Of a DNA stretch of 64,000 bases, positions 18,408-27,168 are shown piece by piece. The notes below the pieces were generated by a model. That model was not told the DNA's origin, made no database searches, and was given only the letters and a program-made list of their open reading frames with translations. Numbering within the stretch: the first letter of the stretch is position 1; every line of letters begins with the position of its first letter. The position numbers and the translations under genes are program-made. The stretch comes from an uncultured Porphyromonas sp. (GTDB lineage Bacteria > Bacteroidota > Bacteroidia > Bacteroidales > Porphyromonadaceae). The DNA is taken from assembly GCF_938039215.1 (NCBI RefSeq), contig NZ_CALHVI010000031.1, positions 21,147 to 85,146 of the forward strand. Direction: 5' to 3'.

Positions 18408-18438
18408 CAAAGATACTACTTTTTCCGATACCTGCAAA
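18408..18438 (-). promoter_or_regulatory. promoter of the tRNA-Asp/tRNA-Pro unit
   Basis: On the minus strand TTTG (18435-18438), 19 bp, then TATCTTTG (18408-18415): full match to the Bacteroides consensus, 30 bp before tRNA-Asp. Confidence 0.85.
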
Positions 18439-18541
18439 TATCCCCAACACTTCGTCCCCTATTCAGAGGGAAAAATGCCAGCTGAAGACAAAAGACTCCT
18501 TATAAGAAGCCCCCTCACCCTCTTCTCTATGGAACTATCAC

Positions 18542-18955
18542 CTAAGGGATAATCCCATACATCCGGAGCTTAATAGCAGAAATCGTACCTGCTTCACGTA
18601 CCGCCCCTAAGACACACTCTAGATGCTCTTGGGTTAGTGCTCCACAGAAAGTTGCAGAGGAAAGCTGAGAGCCACACACCCGCATCAGAGACGTGCAGTC
18701 GATAAAGCTATTATGAGAGAGGAAGCTATAGGCGGACTTACCTATGGGATAATGGTATAGCCGCACATTGTAGGGAAGCTTCTGGTTCACTCCAGAGTTA
18801 AACACCACGCCCCCATACGCATTTCCCGAGTCATCCCAACCAAGAATCACGAAGAACTTATTTCTAGATGAATACCCATCTTTAGGGACAATTCCATTAG
18901 CCCGATCCATAGCAATATAGTGGACAGAACCAATAGATGTAACTCCTGCATCCAT
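18542..18955 (-). CDS. putative toxin partner of Panacea antitoxin
   Basis: A 137-aa protein from the ATG at 18955. The longer frame to 18985 overlaps the upstream gene; at 18955 the start forms a TGATG overlap with its stop and has an AGGAGG ribosome-binding site 6 nt upstream, which decides the start. I do not recognise the family. Seen: an N-terminal IGSVHYIAMDRANG, FFVILGWDDSGNAYGGVVFNSG and SHNSFIDCTSLM. The layout loosely recalls the small beta-barrel of MazF/PemK toxins, but this is only an impression. The gene follows a Panacea-domain gene, a family known to neutralise many unrelated toxins, so a toxin role is inferred from context. Confidence 0.6.
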   Translation of the reverse strand: MDAGVTSIGSVHYIAMDRANGIVPKDGYSSRNKFFVILGWDDSGNAYGGVVFNSGVNQKLPYNVRLYHYPIGKSAYSFLSHNSFIDCTSLMRVCGSQLSSATFCGALTQEHLECVLGAVREAGTISAIKLRMYGIIP

Positions 18956-19509
18956 CAGAGCACCTCCTTCTCGATGGCTTGCCACTCTAGCTGTTCCTTC
19001 AAATAAGGAAGTCCAGCCTTATCCAGCCCCCCTTCAAGAGCGATCGCCTCTGAGCTAATCACATTGCAATGTTGCGTCCCGTTAAAAGCTACTCCATGAG
19101 ATAGAGTCTTAAGTTCGGTGAAACTCTTCGAAGCATACGTGGCTATCGCCTCGTCAAGGACCTCTGCCTCATGCTTGGCGATATAGTCCATATCGGGTTC
19201 CCTCAGAGGCAAGAGCACTGTAGGAGCATCTTCTCCCGCACTCCGGATCTCCCTCCACAGAGCGACAGACAGGAGAGATCGATCACCACCATTCCGAACC
19301 GCATTATATAGATTCGTCGGCACAGGTCCATAAGGCAAGGCACAGAAGTTATCCTCGACCATCTTCCTGCAGAACTTCGCTAAATAGGACCTCTCTGCGA
19401 AATAGAGGATCTTGAAAATTCGGTAATAATCTAACCCTCCAGTCCTATGAAGGATATACAACACCTTCTCAAGGAGCTGACGCTGGGCTAGAGGGAGATT
19501 TGTATTCAT
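18955..19509 (-). CDS. Panacea (DUF4065/SocA-like) domain protein, putative antitoxin
   Basis: A 184-aa protein. The block KILYFAERSYLAKF, then MVEDNFCALPYGPVPTNLYNAV (about residues 33-70), is typical of the Panacea/DUF4065 family, which includes SocA antitoxins and phage-encoded GepA-like proteins. Panacea antitoxins are known to form toxin-antitoxin pairs with many toxin folds. The gene overlaps the next one by one base (TGATG), with the antitoxin first, as expected for such pairs. It lies between tRNA-Asp/Pro and tRNA-Gln, a common place for acquired genes. Confidence 0.8.
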   Translation of the reverse strand: MNTNLPLAQRQLLEKVLYILHRTGGLDYYRIFKILYFAERSYLAKFCRKMVEDNFCALPYGPVPTNLYNAVRNGGDRSLLSVALWREIRSAGEDAPTVLLPLREPDMDYIAKHEAEVLDEAIATYASKSFTELKTLSHGVAFNGTQHCNVISSEAIALEGGLDKAGLPYLKEQLEWQAIEKEVL

Positions 19510-19576
19510 GCTTAATGTGGGAGTTGCACTTTAATTCCTTATTATTAGAGAGCTGTGAGCTATCACCTTTACTATG

Positions 19577-19584
19577 CAAAGGTA
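19577..19584 (-). promoter_or_regulatory. -7 element TACCTTTG for the Panacea operon
   Basis: The reverse complement reads TACCTTTG, 67 bp before the antitoxin start. No clear -33 TTTG is visible. Confidence 0.55.
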
Positions 19585-19691
19585 TGGAAAATTGCGAGAT
19601 GAATCTCCGCGCCTTGGATCAGCACACCCTCGACATTAGCGAGGAGGGGTTACAAACTCAATTTCAGGAGAAGACCACCAAACAAAAAAGA

Positions 19692-19714
19692 GGGAGTCGA
19701 AACTCCCTCTTCCG
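19692..19714 (-). terminator. hairpin after tRNA-Gln
   Basis: AGGGAGT pairs with ACTCCCT, and a TTTTTTGTTTGG tract follows on the minus strand: a short but convincing terminator. Confidence 0.75.
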
Positions 19715-19717
19715 TTG

Positions 19718-19788
19718 TTGTCTCGCAAGGATTCGAACCTTGACAAACAGAACCAAAACCTGTTGTGCTACCATTACACCACGAGACA
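19718..19788 (-). tRNA. tRNA-Gln (anticodon TTG)
   Basis: A 71-nt cloverleaf with acceptor TGTCTCG pairing with CGAGACA, anticodon loop TTTTGGT between ACAGG and TCTGT, T-loop TTCGAAT and discriminator A. Confidence 0.95.
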
Positions 19789-19837
19789 AGCCCTTCCATT
19801 CCATGACAAACTCACCAGAAGCGCACGAAATGCAGTG

Positions 19838-19868
19838 CAAAGATAGTACATCAGACTCATTCGAGCAA
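19838..19868 (-). promoter_or_regulatory. promoter of tRNA-Gln
   Basis: TATCTTTG on the minus strand (19838-19845), with TTG 20 bp upstream (19866-19868). Confidence 0.7.
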
Positions 19869-20097
19869 TACCCATCCGTTCACCCCCTTTGGAGACGTGC
19901 CCGATAGAAGGCAAAAGAGCGGAGGAGAAAGCGCCCCAAACTAAAGGCGCACATCCGACCCTCGGTGAAGAAGATCGGGGCCGCTCTTCCCCCATCGCCA
20001 CGGGCTGCATCTACGCCTCAGTAGGAGGCGGCTCACAGACGGGGATTTCTCCCCTCAGACCTGCCCGAAAGCAAGGGAACTAGGACAGCCCCCAAAT
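19869..20097. other. intergenic stretch without recognisable gene
   Basis: Open frames here are short and lack coding character. I see no RNA gene. Repeat element copy 3 follows directly. Confidence 0.4.
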
Positions 20098-20100
20098 AAA

Positions 20101-20192
20101 ACCTACTGTAGGTCGCCCTTGCGACCCACGGTAGGTCGGTGAGACGACCCACAGTAGGTTTTATCGACGACCTACCGTGGGTCGTTTTTCCA
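20101..20192. repeat. 23-bp-unit palindromic repeat element, copy 3 (4 units)
   Basis: Units start at 20101, 20124, 20147 and 20170, 23 bp apart, each with an ACCTACNGTAGGT-like core. Units 1-3 are bounded by AAAACCTACTG and its near complement (20098-20162, 65 bp), and a fourth unit follows outside. It lies between divergent genes. Confidence 0.9.
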
Positions 20193-20410
20193 CCCCTCTT
20201 GAGAGTCCATTATAAAGGGGAAATACGGCCCTACGCCGAAGGGCTGAAACATCATCCAGCAAGAAGCTATATCATCAAGGCTCACGTCACGGGTGATCGG
20301 TCTTCGATCCTAGTGCGCAATCCAAGGAAATCGCCAAGAGAGGGAGGGCACTACGAACAAAGCCTCCTCACGGCACTCCCCCTCGAAGATCACACACTAG
20401 GGATGGAGCA

Positions 20411-20449
20411 TCTCCCCGATCACTCAGCGGGGAGAATTATGTACCTTTG
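20411..20449 (+). promoter_or_regulatory. malQ promoter with upstream dyad
   Basis: TACCTTTG (20442-20449) is a consensus -7 element 67 bp before malQ. Just upstream lies a perfect inverted repeat TCTCCCCG-N9-CGGGGAGA (20411-20435), which covers the expected -33 position and could be an operator. Confidence 0.6.
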
Positions 20450-20516
20450 TGCGGGTAAAAGGTGCAGCGATCATGCCCCTTGCCCCGAGACAACGAATGG
20501 TAGGACACCCTCTTAG

Positions 20517-23204
20517 ATGATAGTCACCTTCTCCATCGAATATCGAGCACATCCGAATGAGTGGATATGGCTCGAGAGACAGCCATCTCCCGACTCTTCC
20601 CTAGACGCTACGAAGGCCTTCCCACTCGAAGACCTAGGCGACGGACGCTGGCAAACGACCCTTGACCTCCCCCACCCCTCTTCTTTCCGCTACAGCTATT
20701 ACCTCGGTGACTCCGAGGGGGAGCCACTACGTCGTGAGTGGCGGATCAAGCACACGCTCCCAAGCCTTGAGGGAGGGGAACATCTCTTCACCCAAGATCG
20801 CTGGATCGATCAGCCCGCAGATGCCCCGAGCTTCTCACGGGCACTTTGTGATGTCCTTCGGCATCGCTCCTGCTCTTCGGACGACCTCGCTCTAGGCACG
20901 CCTTACCTAGCTTTCTCGGTCTTTGCTCCCGATCTGCGCCCCGAGGAAGGGCTCTTCATCTTAGGTTCATCTCCTCAGCTTGGCTCGTGGGATGCCTCCG
21001 AAGCACAGCCCCTCAGCTATCAAGGGCAAGGGCGCTGGACGATCAGCCTTCCCCTCCCCCTAGAGACAGCATCCAGCGAAGGGCAGACCCTTAGCTACAA
21101 GTATCTGATCCGCACGGCAGAAGGCGGATGGCTCTGGGAAGAAGGAGCAAATAGACAGGCTCAGCTTCCTACGGGATCGAGCTACGACGGGATCCACTTC
21201 CAGGACAGCTTCCTCCACCTCCCCACTCGCTCGACCCGCACGGCGGGCATCGTGGCTCCGCTCTTCTCTCTGAGGAGCGAGCACGACTGGGGCATCGGGG
21301 ACTTCGCCACGCTTCGTGAGGCGATCGACCTCGTGGCCGAAGCCGAGATGCACGCCCTACAGCTCCTACCGATCAACGACACGACCTTCACCCGAGACAA
21401 GGGCGATTCCTACCCCTACAATGCGATCTCGGTCGATGCCCTACACCCCATATATATAGATCCCGCTGAGCTGGGAGCTCTGTCCGATCCAGCCCAGCAG
21501 CAGGCTTTTGAAGCGGAGGCCGCTGAGCTACGTGCGCTTCCCCAAGTAGACTACCCTCGAGTGCTCGCACTCAAGGAGCGGTATCTAAGACGAGTCTTCG
21601 CCGAGCAGGGACAAGCAGATCTATCGAGCCCGCTTTTCCAGAGCTTCTTCACCGAGTCCGAGCACTGGCTCCGCCCCTATGCACTCTACTGCGTGCTGAG
21701 GGATCGCCATCCAGGCTTAGCCCCAGAGCGGTGGACGGGCTGGGAGCAGTACGATGCCCAGCGAGCGAAGACCTTCGCCGAAGAGGCTGAGGTGCGTGAA
21801 GAGATCCATTACTACTATTGGCTACAGTTCGTCCTCGACCGCCAGCTACGAGCGGTGCGCCGCTATGCCGAAGAGAAGAGGGTCTTCCTCAAGGGAGACC
21901 TTCCTATCGGAGTAGCCCCCCACGGGGTAGATGTCTGGATCGACCCTAGCCTCTTCCACACCGATCAGTCGGCAGGAGCTCCGCCCGATGACTTCGCAGC
22001 AGACGGGCAGAACTGGGGCTTCCCCACCTACGACTGGGAGCGCATGCAGACGGATGACTTCCTCTGGTGGCGCAAGCGCTTTGCCCGCCAAGCGCACTAC
22101 TTCCATGCCTTCCGCATCGACCATATCCTCGGGTTCTTCCGCATCTGGGAAGTTCCCCGATCGGAGCACTCGGGACTCTTGGGGCACTTCCATCCCGCCC
22201 ATCCCTATACACTTGGGGAATGGCAGGAGCTCCTCGAAGTAGACTATCCCGTAGAGCTACTGACTGAGCCACTGATCCACCGAGCAGATATCACTGAACT
22301 CCTCGGGGAGAAGACCCTCGACACGCTCTGTCAGCAGGGCTATCTGAAGGAGACTTCAGTCGAAGGCCTCTACCACCTTGCCCACACGAAGCAGCGTGAC
22401 TACGACCAGCCTCAGCTCAAGGAAGCCCTTGGAGAAGAGGCTTGTCTCCAGCTCCAGCAGCTATGCACCGAGACGGCACTCATCCGTGATCCGTATAGCG
22501 AAGGTTACCACCCTAGGATCGCCCTAGAGCGCAGCCGCCTCTTCGGACGGTGGAGTCCAGAGCTCCAAGGACGATGGCGAGCGATCAGCGGAGACTTCTT
22601 CTATGTCCGACACAATGAGCTCTTCCAGACGACAGCCCTCCGACGGCTGGGTGCACTCATCGAGCACACGGACCTCCTCCTCTGCGCCGAGGATCTGGGG
22701 ATGATCCCCGCCACTGTACCTGCCGTGCTGGAGGCACTGCAGATCCTCTCCCTCGAGCTGGAGCGCATGCCTAAGAGCTTCACCCCGACGGGCTGGGCAC
22801 ACCCCGACACCTTCCCCACCCGCTCCATCGCCACGACCTCCACGCATGATATGCCCTCCCTGAGAGGTTGGTGGGCTTCACTCCCCGCAAGCGAGCAGGA
22901 GCGCTACCAGCGAGAAGAGCTGAGACAAGAAGAGCCCCTCCGTCTGGAGGAGCTCTATCGGAAGATCATCGAGGCGCATCTCGCTTCGCCCGCTATGGCT
23001 ACGATCCTTCCCCTGTCCGACTGGATGAGCCTAGAGCCCCGTCTCTGGCTGACCAGCCCCGAGGCCGAGCAGATCAATCACCCCGAAGATCCAGCGCAGT
23101 ACTGGAGCTACCGCTTCCCCCTCAGTGTCTCAGCGCTGAGCGAGCAGTATCCTGAATGGCTCTGCCTCATCAAGCAACTCATCTCCCAATCCCAAAGAAT
23201 ATAA
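20517..23204 (+). CDS. malQ: 4-alpha-glucanotransferase with N-terminal starch-binding domains
   Basis: An 895-aa GH77 enzyme. Two N-terminal CBM20-type starch-binding modules (about 1-110 and 130-240) precede the catalytic barrel (about 260-880). Family motifs seen: LLPINDTT, KGDLPIGVAPHGVDVW, the nucleophile region FRIDHILG, the acid/base CAEDLG and STHDMPS. This large form is usual in Bacteroidetes. It disproportionates maltodextrins in the cytoplasm during glycogen or maltose metabolism. The stop lies 5 bp before the phoH start, so the two are probably cotranscribed. Confidence 0.93.
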   Translation: MIVTFSIEYRAHPNEWIWLERQPSPDSSLDATKAFPLEDLGDGRWQTTLDLPHPSSFRYSYYLGDSEGEPLRREWRIKHTLPSLEGGEHLFTQDRWIDQPADAPSFSRALCDVLRHRSCSSDDLALGTPYLAFSVFAPDLRPEEGLFILGSSPQLGSWDASEAQPLSYQGQGRWTISLPLPLETASSEGQTLSYKYLIRTAEGGWLWEEGANRQAQLPTGSSYDGIHFQDSFLHLPTRSTRTAGIVAPLFSLRSEHDWGIGDFATLREAIDLVAEAEMHALQLLPINDTTFTRDKGDSYPYNAISVDALHPIYIDPAELGALSDPAQQQAFEAEAAELRALPQVDYPRVLALKERYLRRVFAEQGQADLSSPLFQSFFTESEHWLRPYALYCVLRDRHPGLAPERWTGWEQYDAQRAKTFAEEAEVREEIHYYYWLQFVLDRQLRAVRRYAEEKRVFLKGDLPIGVAPHGVDVWIDPSLFHTDQSAGAPPDDFAADGQNWGFPTYDWERMQTDDFLWWRKRFARQAHYFHAFRIDHILGFFRIWEVPRSEHSGLLGHFHPAHPYTLGEWQELLEVDYPVELLTEPLIHRADITELLGEKTLDTLCQQGYLKETSVEGLYHLAHTKQRDYDQPQLKEALGEEACLQLQQLCTETALIRDPYSEGYHPRIALERSRLFGRWSPELQGRWRAISGDFFYVRHNELFQTTALRRLGALIEHTDLLLCAEDLGMIPATVPAVLEALQILSLELERMPKSFTPTGWAHPDTFPTRSIATTSTHDMPSLRGWWASLPASEQERYQREELRQEEPLRLEELYRKIIEAHLASPAMATILPLSDWMSLEPRLWLTSPEAEQINHPEDPAQYWSYRFPLSVSALSEQYPEWLCLIKQLISQSQRI

Positions 23205-23209
23205 AGCCT

Positions 23210-24196
23210 ATGATGGAGCGACTCTACGTCCTAGAGGAGGCCGATGTCCAAGAGTTCATCGGTGTCAACCGAGCGAACCTCGTCACGCTACAAAGCCTCT
23301 TCCCTAAGACGAAGCTACGCATTCACCAAAATGTCATCAAGGTACTTGGCGAAGACCAAGCCGCCGAAGAGCTCCTACACATCCTCTCCTCTCTAGAGCA
23401 GATATGTAGCCGCTACAATCAGCTCACCGAAGCGCAGATCATCGACACCGTACGTCGCCATCGCAGCAAGAAGAGTGGCGAAGATGCTCCCTCGACTACC
23501 GAGAGCGACGTCCTCATCTACGGTGTCCATGGCAAGGCCATTCTCCCCCGAGGTGATCGCCAGCGTCGCATGGTACGAGAGTTTGCCTCCCGAGACCTCT
23601 GCTTCGCCACGGGAGCCGCTGGATCGGGGAAGACCTTCCTCGCCATCTGCCTTGCAGTGAAAGCCCTGAAGTCCAAGCAAGTGCGCCGCATCATCCTCTC
23701 CCGCCCTGCAGTAGAGGCCGGTGAGAAGCTCGGCTTCCTTCCTGGGGAGATGAAGGACAAGCTCGACCCCTACCTCCAGCCTCTATATGATGCACTGGGC
23801 GAACTGATCCCAGCCCCCAAGCTCAAGGACCTCATCGACACGGGTGTCATTCAGATAGCTCCGCTGGCCTTCATGCGTGGACGCACGCTTAGCGATGCGA
23901 TCATCATCCTCGACGAAGCGCAGAACACGACTCCCCAACAGATGAAGATGTTCCTCACCCGCCTTGGGATGAACTCCAAGATGATCGTCACGGGCGACTT
24001 CACCCAGATCGACCTCCCTCGGGGCATCACCTCAGGGCTCAAGGATGCACTCGAGAAGCTCCATCATCTCAAAAGCATTAGCTTCATTCACTTCGAGAAG
24101 ACCGATATCGTCCGCCACCCACTCGTGGCTGAGATCGTAGAGGTCTACGACGCTCTAGACAAGAAAGAAGAGCGCTCCTCCCAGACCCCCTCCTAG
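23210..24196 (+). CDS. phoH: PhoH-family ATPase
   Basis: A 328-aa protein from the ATG at 23210. The frame is open to 23156, but that would overlap malQ by 49 bp and adds no conserved sequence. The N-terminal KH-like region is followed by a P-loop ATPase with GAAGSGKTFLAI and Walker B IILDEAQNTT, plus TGDFTQIDLP. PhoH proteins are RNA-associated NTPases whose cellular role is poorly defined; they are often linked to ribosome or RNA metabolism. It lies between malQ and purC. Confidence 0.9.
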   Translation: MMERLYVLEEADVQEFIGVNRANLVTLQSLFPKTKLRIHQNVIKVLGEDQAAEELLHILSSLEQICSRYNQLTEAQIIDTVRRHRSKKSGEDAPSTTESDVLIYGVHGKAILPRGDRQRRMVREFASRDLCFATGAAGSGKTFLAICLAVKALKSKQVRRIILSRPAVEAGEKLGFLPGEMKDKLDPYLQPLYDALGELIPAPKLKDLIDTGVIQIAPLAFMRGRTLSDAIIILDEAQNTTPQQMKMFLTRLGMNSKMIVTGDFTQIDLPRGITSGLKDALEKLHHLKSISFIHFEKTDIVRHPLVAEIVEVYDALDKKEERSSQTPS

Positions 24197-24235
24197 CCTC
24201 TTTTCACTCCAATTCTCATACAAGCATACATAACT

Positions 24236-25177
24236 ATGGCACAGACGCTCGTCCACACCGACTTTCATTTCCCAAATCAAGAGCGAGTCTATCATGGCAA
24301 GGTCCGTGATGTCTACTTCCTCTCAGGCGACAAGGTAGCGATGATCGCTACCGACCGTATCTCCGCCTTCGACGTGATCCTCCCCAAGGGCATTCCCCAC
24401 AAGGGACAGGTGCTCAATCAGATCGCTACGTACTTCCTCGAAGCCACCCGAGACATCGTCCCCAACTGGCTGATCTCTTCCCCCGATCCCATGGTCTCTC
24501 TGGGGCATCGCTGCGAACCCTTCCGCGTGGAGATGGTCATCCGTGGCTACCTCACGGGCTCCGCTTGGCGTGCCTATCAGGCTGGAGAGCGCACCCTCTG
24601 CGGTATCCAGCTACCCGACGGCATGCGTGAGAATGAAGCCTTCCCCAGCCCCATCATCACCCCGACAACCAAGGAAGATGTCGGGCATGACGAGAATATC
24701 TCTCGTGAAGAGATCATCCGCACGGGTCTCGTCAGCGAAGAAGACTACAAGCAGCTCGAAGCCTATACCTATGCCCTCTTCGCTCGGGGTCAGGAGATGG
24801 CTCGCCAGCGTGAGCTGATCCTCGTAGACACCAAGTATGAGTTCGGCAAGAAGGATGGCAAGATCTACCTCATCGACGAGATCCACACGCCCGACTCTTC
24901 CCGCTACTTCTATGCTGAAGGTTACGAAGAGCGCTTCGAGCGTGGCGAGGAGCAGAAGCAACTCTCCAAGGAGTTCGTCCGTCAGTGGCTCATCAAGAAC
25001 GGCTTCCAAGGTCGTGAGGGTGAAGTCGTCCCCGAGATGACCGAAGCCTATTGCCAGAGCGTCACCGACCGCTACGTCGAGCTCTACGAAACAGTCACAG
25101 GTCATAAGTTCGTCGCTGAGCCCACCGACGACCTCGCAGGGCGCATCGAGCGCAATGTCCTCGAGGCTCTGAAGTAA
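24236..25177 (+). CDS. purC: phosphoribosylaminoimidazole-succinocarboxamide synthase
   Basis: A 313-aa SAICAR synthetase. Seen motifs: GKVRDVYFL near the N-terminus, ATDRISAFDV, the RGYLTGSAW block and IDEIHTPDSSRYF. It joins aspartate to CAIR with ATP in de novo purine synthesis. The length matches the long form of the family found in Bacteroidetes and yeast. purD, another gene of the pathway, lies separately at 30553-31842. A hairpin follows. Confidence 0.95.
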   Translation: MAQTLVHTDFHFPNQERVYHGKVRDVYFLSGDKVAMIATDRISAFDVILPKGIPHKGQVLNQIATYFLEATRDIVPNWLISSPDPMVSLGHRCEPFRVEMVIRGYLTGSAWRAYQAGERTLCGIQLPDGMRENEAFPSPIITPTTKEDVGHDENISREEIIRTGLVSEEDYKQLEAYTYALFARGQEMARQRELILVDTKYEFGKKDGKIYLIDEIHTPDSSRYFYAEGYEERFERGEEQKQLSKEFVRQWLIKNGFQGREGEVVPEMTEAYCQSVTDRYVELYETVTGHKFVAEPTDDLAGRIERNVLEALK

Positions 25178-25203
25178 GAGCTTCCTCTCCTCGACTACAA
25201 ATG

Positions 25204-25245
25204 GCTAGCCCCATGATCCTCCCGAGCAAGGGTCATGGGGCTAGT
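25204..25245 (+). terminator. hairpin after purC
   Basis: CTAGCCCCATG pairs with CATGGGGCTAG. No T-run follows, so termination strength is uncertain. Confidence 0.55.
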
Positions 25246-25530
25246 GGCTCTCTAAAGAGTCGCTCTCAGAGTAAAAGGATAAAAGGAGGCAGGAAATTCA
25301 ACCCTCCCAGATCAACATAGTGCACATAGACAGGTATGACCTCATAACTGAAAGCGTCTCTCTGAGCAAGGCTATCCGACACTGCCCAACGGAGTAGATC
25401 TATCCAAATCAAGCGTGGGAAAGCAAGCCTTTCTTTGCCTTCATCAACACCGATCTAATCAGGTGAAAGCAAGGCCTTCTGATATTATTTTAGGAAGTGC
25501 AATAGCCTAGGTTTCTTCCCTAGATCTCAC
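25246..25530. other. intergenic stretch upstream of gcvT
   Basis: No gene or known riboswitch is visible. Two similar segments, GAAAGCAAGCCTTTCT near 25420 and GAAAGCAAGGCCTTCT near 25467, form an imperfect direct repeat. Both lie upstream of the gcvT -7 element, so they are not in its leader. Confidence 0.4.
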
Positions 25531-25538
25531 TACCTTTG
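25531..25538 (+). promoter_or_regulatory. -7 element TACCTTTG for gcvT
   Basis: A consensus TAnnTTTG 44 bp before the gcvT start. The leader is short, which argues against a glycine riboswitch. Confidence 0.65.
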
Positions 25539-25582
25539 GGGCATATACAACTAACAGAACTACATTAAACGTAAGCAACACA

Positions 25583-26677
25583 ATGAAGACAACTCCATTC
25601 ACCGACATTCACAAAGCTCTAGGAGCTAAGATGCACGAGTTCGCAGGCTACGACATGCCTATCGAATATCCTACGGGGATCATCGAAGAGCACATGACCG
25701 TCGTCAAGGGCGTAGGTGTATTCGATGTCTCGCACATGGGGGAATTCTGGGTTAAGGGGCCAAATGCGCTCCAGTTCGTCCAGGATATCACCAGCAACGA
25801 TGCCTCCAAGCTCAAGGTCGGTGATATCCAATACACCTGCTTCCCCAACGAACAAGGTGGTATCGTCGATGACCTGCTCGTCTACCACTACGAAGACGAA
25901 AAGTATCTCCTCGTCGTCAATGCTGCCAACATTGATAAGGACTGGGCTTGGTGCCAAGCACACAACGCTGCTGGAGCCGTGCTAGAGAATAGCAGTGACA
26001 ATGTAGGTCAGCTCGCGGTCCAAGGTCCTCTTGCTACCCAAGTGCTCCAGCGCCTAACAGATGTAGACCTCTCCTCCATCCCCTACTATACCTTCAAGGT
26101 AGGCACCTTTGCTGGTTGCCCTGAGGTCATCCTATCCAACACGGGTTACACTGGTGCAGGAGGCTTCGAGATCTACTTCTATCCTCAGCATGGAGAGAAG
26201 ATCTGGAATGCTATCTTCGAAGCAGGTAAGCCCGAAGGCATCCGCCCCATCGGTCTCGGCGCTCGTGACACGCTCCGCCTAGAGATGGGCTTCTGCCTCT
26301 ACGGCAATGATATCACCGACACCACTTCTCCTCTAGAAGCTGGACTCGGCTGGATCACCAAGCTACTACCCGAAAAGAACTTCCCCAGCAAGGCCTTCCT
26401 CGAGAAGCAAAAAGCCGAAGGGATCACTCGCAAGCTCGTTGCCTTCAAGCTCTCCGACAAGGGTGTGCCCCGCTCGCACTACGAGATCGCAGATGCCGAA
26501 GGCAATATCATCGGTGAAGTCACTTCAGGCACAATGTCCCCCACCCTCAAGACGGGGATCGGGATGGGCTATGTGAAGAAGGAGCACTCCGCAGTAGGTA
26601 CACCTATCTACATCGTGGTGCGCGGACGCAAGCTCGCTGCCGAAGTCGTCAAGCCTCCCATGCGTAGCGTAGAGTAA
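25583..26677 (+). CDS. gcvT: glycine cleavage system T-protein (aminomethyltransferase)
   Basis: A 364-aa folate-dependent enzyme. It has the N-terminal HEFAGYDMPIEYP, VFDVSHMGEF, the YTGAGGFEIYF block, GLGARDTLRLEMG and a C-terminal domain with VTSGTMSPTL. It transfers the aminomethyl carbon from H-protein to tetrahydrofolate and releases ammonia. It stands alone here with its own promoter and terminator; H- and P-protein genes are not in the window. Confidence 0.96.
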   Translation: MKTTPFTDIHKALGAKMHEFAGYDMPIEYPTGIIEEHMTVVKGVGVFDVSHMGEFWVKGPNALQFVQDITSNDASKLKVGDIQYTCFPNEQGGIVDDLLVYHYEDEKYLLVVNAANIDKDWAWCQAHNAAGAVLENSSDNVGQLAVQGPLATQVLQRLTDVDLSSIPYYTFKVGTFAGCPEVILSNTGYTGAGGFEIYFYPQHGEKIWNAIFEAGKPEGIRPIGLGARDTLRLEMGFCLYGNDITDTTSPLEAGLGWITKLLPEKNFPSKAFLEKQKAEGITRKLVAFKLSDKGVPRSHYEIADAEGNIIGEVTSGTMSPTLKTGIGMGYVKKEHSAVGTPIYIVVRGRKLAAEVVKPPMRSVE

Positions 26678-26715
26678 TCCTCTACTTCGAGGAAACACCA
26701 TAGTCCTCCAACAAC

Positions 26716-26766
26716 AAAGCCCCAGAGACCAGCTACCCTAAGGGCAAGCTGATCTCTGGGGCTTTT
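26716..26766 (+). terminator. terminator after gcvT
   Basis: AAAGCCCCAGAGA pairs with TCTCTGGGGCTTT, with an inner AGCT/AGCT pair and a T-run. A strong Rho-independent terminator. Confidence 0.88.
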
Positions 26767-26824
26767 TCTCTATCCGTGCTAGGACTACACGGGGCTAGGG
26801 GCTATGGGACTAGAAGCCGCTTCG

Positions 26825-27019
26825 CTAAGCTCTAGGCTTGCTCCGCCCGTCACCATTCTTATTGACGAAGTAAAGCAGACCGAGGAGGTTGACGATGCCT
26901 AAAGCGGCACCCATACCGACGATCATCCGCTGCGCTTCACCTAGGAAGAAGAGCGAGACGAGGGCTGCGATGATGATGAGCACGATGAGTGCGATGATAA
27001 TCTTCTTGACTAGCTGCAT
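26825..27019 (-). CDS. small two-helix membrane protein
   Basis: A 64-aa protein with two hydrophobic segments (about residues 5-26 and 32-52) and a charged C-terminal tail (NKNGDGRSKPRA). It has its own -7 element. I do not recognise the family. Its position between two terminators suggests a single-gene unit. Confidence 0.65.
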   Translation of the reverse strand: MQLVKKIIIALIVLIIIAALVSLFFLGEAQRMIVGMGAALGIVNLLGLLYFVNKNGDGRSKPRA

Positions 27020-27042
27020 GATCTATCTGTATCAATGAGGAG

Positions 27043-27050
27043 CAAAGCTA
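27043..27050 (-). promoter_or_regulatory. -7 element TAGCTTTG for the small membrane protein
   Basis: The reverse complement reads TAGCTTTG, 23 bp before the start. No -33 match is seen. Confidence 0.5.
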
Positions 27051-27083
27051 CGACAATTCCGCCATTCAGACCAGAGAAACGAA

Positions 27084-27124
27084 ACAGCCCACAGCCTCCA
27101 CCTAAGTGGAGTGCTGTGGGCTGT
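27084..27124 (-). terminator. terminator after sod
   Basis: ACAGCCCACAGC pairs with GCTGTGGGCTGT, and a nested CTCCAC-CTAA-GTGGAG stem completes a long hairpin. On the minus strand GTTTCGTTTC follows. Confidence 0.8.
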
Positions 27125-27168
27125 CGTTTGCTTCTGCCCCCGAAGGAGGAGAAATGCTTGGGGATCTA

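Noticed and set aside
16003..19788. tRNA-associated integrative element
   Set aside because: The Panacea pair is near tRNAs, but no integrase, direct repeat of a tRNA end or mobility gene was found.
20139..20516. 125-codon plus-strand frame upstream of malQ
   Set aside because: It starts inside repeat copy 3, runs through the malQ promoter region and has no family resemblance.
25246..25582. glycine riboswitch upstream of gcvT
   Set aside because: The leader after the -7 element is only about 40 nt, too short for the aptamer, and no aptamer motif was recognised further upstream.
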